From: DAOUGC01 sp034429695
Lineage (GTDB): Bacteria > Chloroflexota > Anaerolineae > Anaerolineales > Anaerolineaceae
Direction: 5' to 3'
DNA length: 12,134 nt
Assembly: GCA_034429695.1 (NCBI GenBank)
Contig: DAOUGC010000108.1
Location: 1-12,134 of the forward strand
Position 1 is the stretch's first letter. Every line of letters begins with the position of its first letter. Positions 11,298-12,134 of the stretch are shown here, piece after piece. Below the pieces are notes generated by a model, which saw only the letters and a list, made by a program, of their open reading frames with translations, did not search any database and was not told the DNA's origin. The translations under genes were made by a program, and so were the position numbers.

Positions 11298-11303
11298 ATT
11301 ATA
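11298..11303 (-). promoter_or_regulatory. Extended -10 promoter of the histidine kinase gene
   Basis: A perfect TATAAT preceded by TGC (TGn extension) lies on the minus strand 33 bases before the kinase ATG, in the 63-base gap after the dipeptidase stop. The -35 region is poor, as is common for extended -10 promoters. The leader would be only about 27 bases. Confidence 0.55.
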
Positions 11304-11327
11304 GCACTGGTGTTCTGTCCTCCACCA

Positions 11328-12134
11328 TTAATCCTGCGTATATTTTGCGGCCCGGTTGAAACCTTTCCATGCCTGACGATAATAAAATGCGGTCTTCCCT
11401 GCTGGAATTTGCATTACCTGCCCAGTCCAGCGTTGGGTTGCTTCCAGTGCACGGTCAAAGCATTGCTGGCTGTATGCCAGGCGCTCTGGCGCAGCGGCTG
11501 ACTGCAAGGAAGCCGCCCCGGCCAGGAATTCCTGTTGCATGGCATTCATTTCCGTCCGTATCTCTGCCATGCGGCGCGGATAATCCTCAAGCAGCGCACG
11601 ATGCAGCCGTTCGTGTTGCCAGAACAGGTTCCCCGGCGCATACTCACCGCCAGGTTCACCGCCGGTGTTGGGCATGCCTGCATCCAGCCAGACCGGTTTA
11701 AACAGGCTGGTGCAAGGTGCAGCGGTTCCCGTCACCCAATGCACGGTTCCCTCAGGAGAAAGCTCCGAAATCATTGAACCAGTGGTCTGGTTGGGCCGCA
11801 TGGGGCCAAAACCGACGTGCATGCAAACATCAGCCCCCATCAGGTTGCGGTCAGGCGACCAGTCGGGGCCATCGTTCGTGTGAGAGCCGAGCAAGTCAAT
11901 CAAATGGTTTGGGTCAATCTTGCCACGCTTTGCGGTTAATCCGGTCATGGTACAGGCCTGCCGGTTGGCGGATGCAGAAAAATAGGTGACAACTGGTTCT
12001 GAGTAGCAACGTCGGAAATCAAAATCCTCCGCGTTACGGCACCAACCACGCCGAACAGCTTCGCTCACCAACCCGGGTGATGCCAGATCCCACCGGTCTG
12101 CGATGGTGATCCCGTTGGAAATGGAACGCACCCC
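11328..12134 (-). CDS. C69-family dipeptidase, secernin-like (C-terminal part)
   Basis: The open frame runs to the right edge without a stop, giving 268 C-terminal residues; the N-terminus is outside the window. The fragment carries hallmarks of peptidase family C69 (formerly U34) and secernins. These include CMHVGFGPMRPNQTTGSMIS in the middle, followed by a GTVHWVTGTAAPCTSLFKPVW-type segment and then a WQHERLHRALL helix. Members of this N-terminal nucleophile superfamily cleave dipeptides using an N-terminal Cys exposed by processing. That Cys would lie in the missing part, so activity cannot be judged here. The GTG near the edge encodes an internal Val, not the start. The stop (TAA, 11328-11330) is 63 bases before the kinase start on the same strand, so co-transcription is possible although the kinase has its own promoter-like sequence. 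No terminator was seen after it. Confidence 0.85.
   Translation of the reverse strand, partial: GVRSISNGITIADRWDLASPGLVSEAVRRGWCRNAEDFDFRRCYSEPVVTYFSASANRQACTMTGLTAKRGKIDPNHLIDLLGSHTNDGPDWSPDRNLMGADVCMHVGFGPMRPNQTTGSMISELSPEGTVHWVTGTAAPCTSLFKPVWLDAGMPNTGGEPGGEYAPGNLFWQHERLHRALLEDYPRRMAEIRTEMNAMQQEFLAGAASLQSAAAPERLAYSQQCFDRALEATQRWTGQVMQIPAGKTAFYYRQAWKGFNRAAKYTQD

Noticed and set aside
12129..12131. GTG as a possible start of the dipeptidase gene
   Set aside because: The frame stays open to the window edge and the family needs an N-terminal Cys region that is missing, so this is an internal Val codon.

Overview
The window looks like an ordinary bacterial chromosome segment of moderately high GC, built almost entirely of housekeeping and signalling genes on the minus strand. 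Recognised genes are a type IIA topoisomerase subunit A (gyrA-like), a complete unsplit rpoC, a very large membrane-bound hybrid-sensor histidine kinase, and the 3' part of a C69-family (secernin-like) dipeptidase. One partial gene of unknown function lies on the plus strand at the left edge. No mobile element, CRISPR array, tRNA or rRNA was seen. The RpoC insert, the GyrA sequence style and the GAF/PAS membrane kinase would fit a member of the Chloroflexota (Anaerolineae-like). That placement is an inference from general resemblance, not the result of a search.

Layout from left to right: bases 1-171 hold the end of an unknown plus-strand gene, closed by a strong intrinsic terminator (192-222). 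That terminator overlaps the last codons and stop of the convergent gyrA-like gene (201-3227, minus). A 246-base gap (3228-3473) holds the rpoC terminator, a GAAC-N4-GTTC palindrome and a possible gyrA promoter. rpoC occupies 3474-7715 (minus, GTG start, strong AGGAGG). A 240-base gap (7716-7955) holds the rpoC promoter(s) and a leader hairpin. The histidine kinase is at 7956-11264 (minus). After a 63-base gap carrying an extended -10 promoter comes the C69 dipeptidase (11328 to the window end, minus, N-terminus outside the window).

Transcription runs right to left: dipeptidase, kinase, rpoC, gyrA. rpoC and gyrA appear to be separate units, because a good terminator stands between them and each has its own promoter-like sequence. 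The notable points are: rpoC has no rpoB immediately upstream and carries a roughly 185-residue coiled-coil insert in the clamp region; the GyrA-like protein has a degenerate GyrA box, an unusual Val/Glu pair in the quinolone pocket and a Lys/Pro/Ala-rich basic tail of about 190 residues; and several promoter/operator-like palindromes lie in the two gaps flanking rpoC. No clearly new multi-gene system is present.
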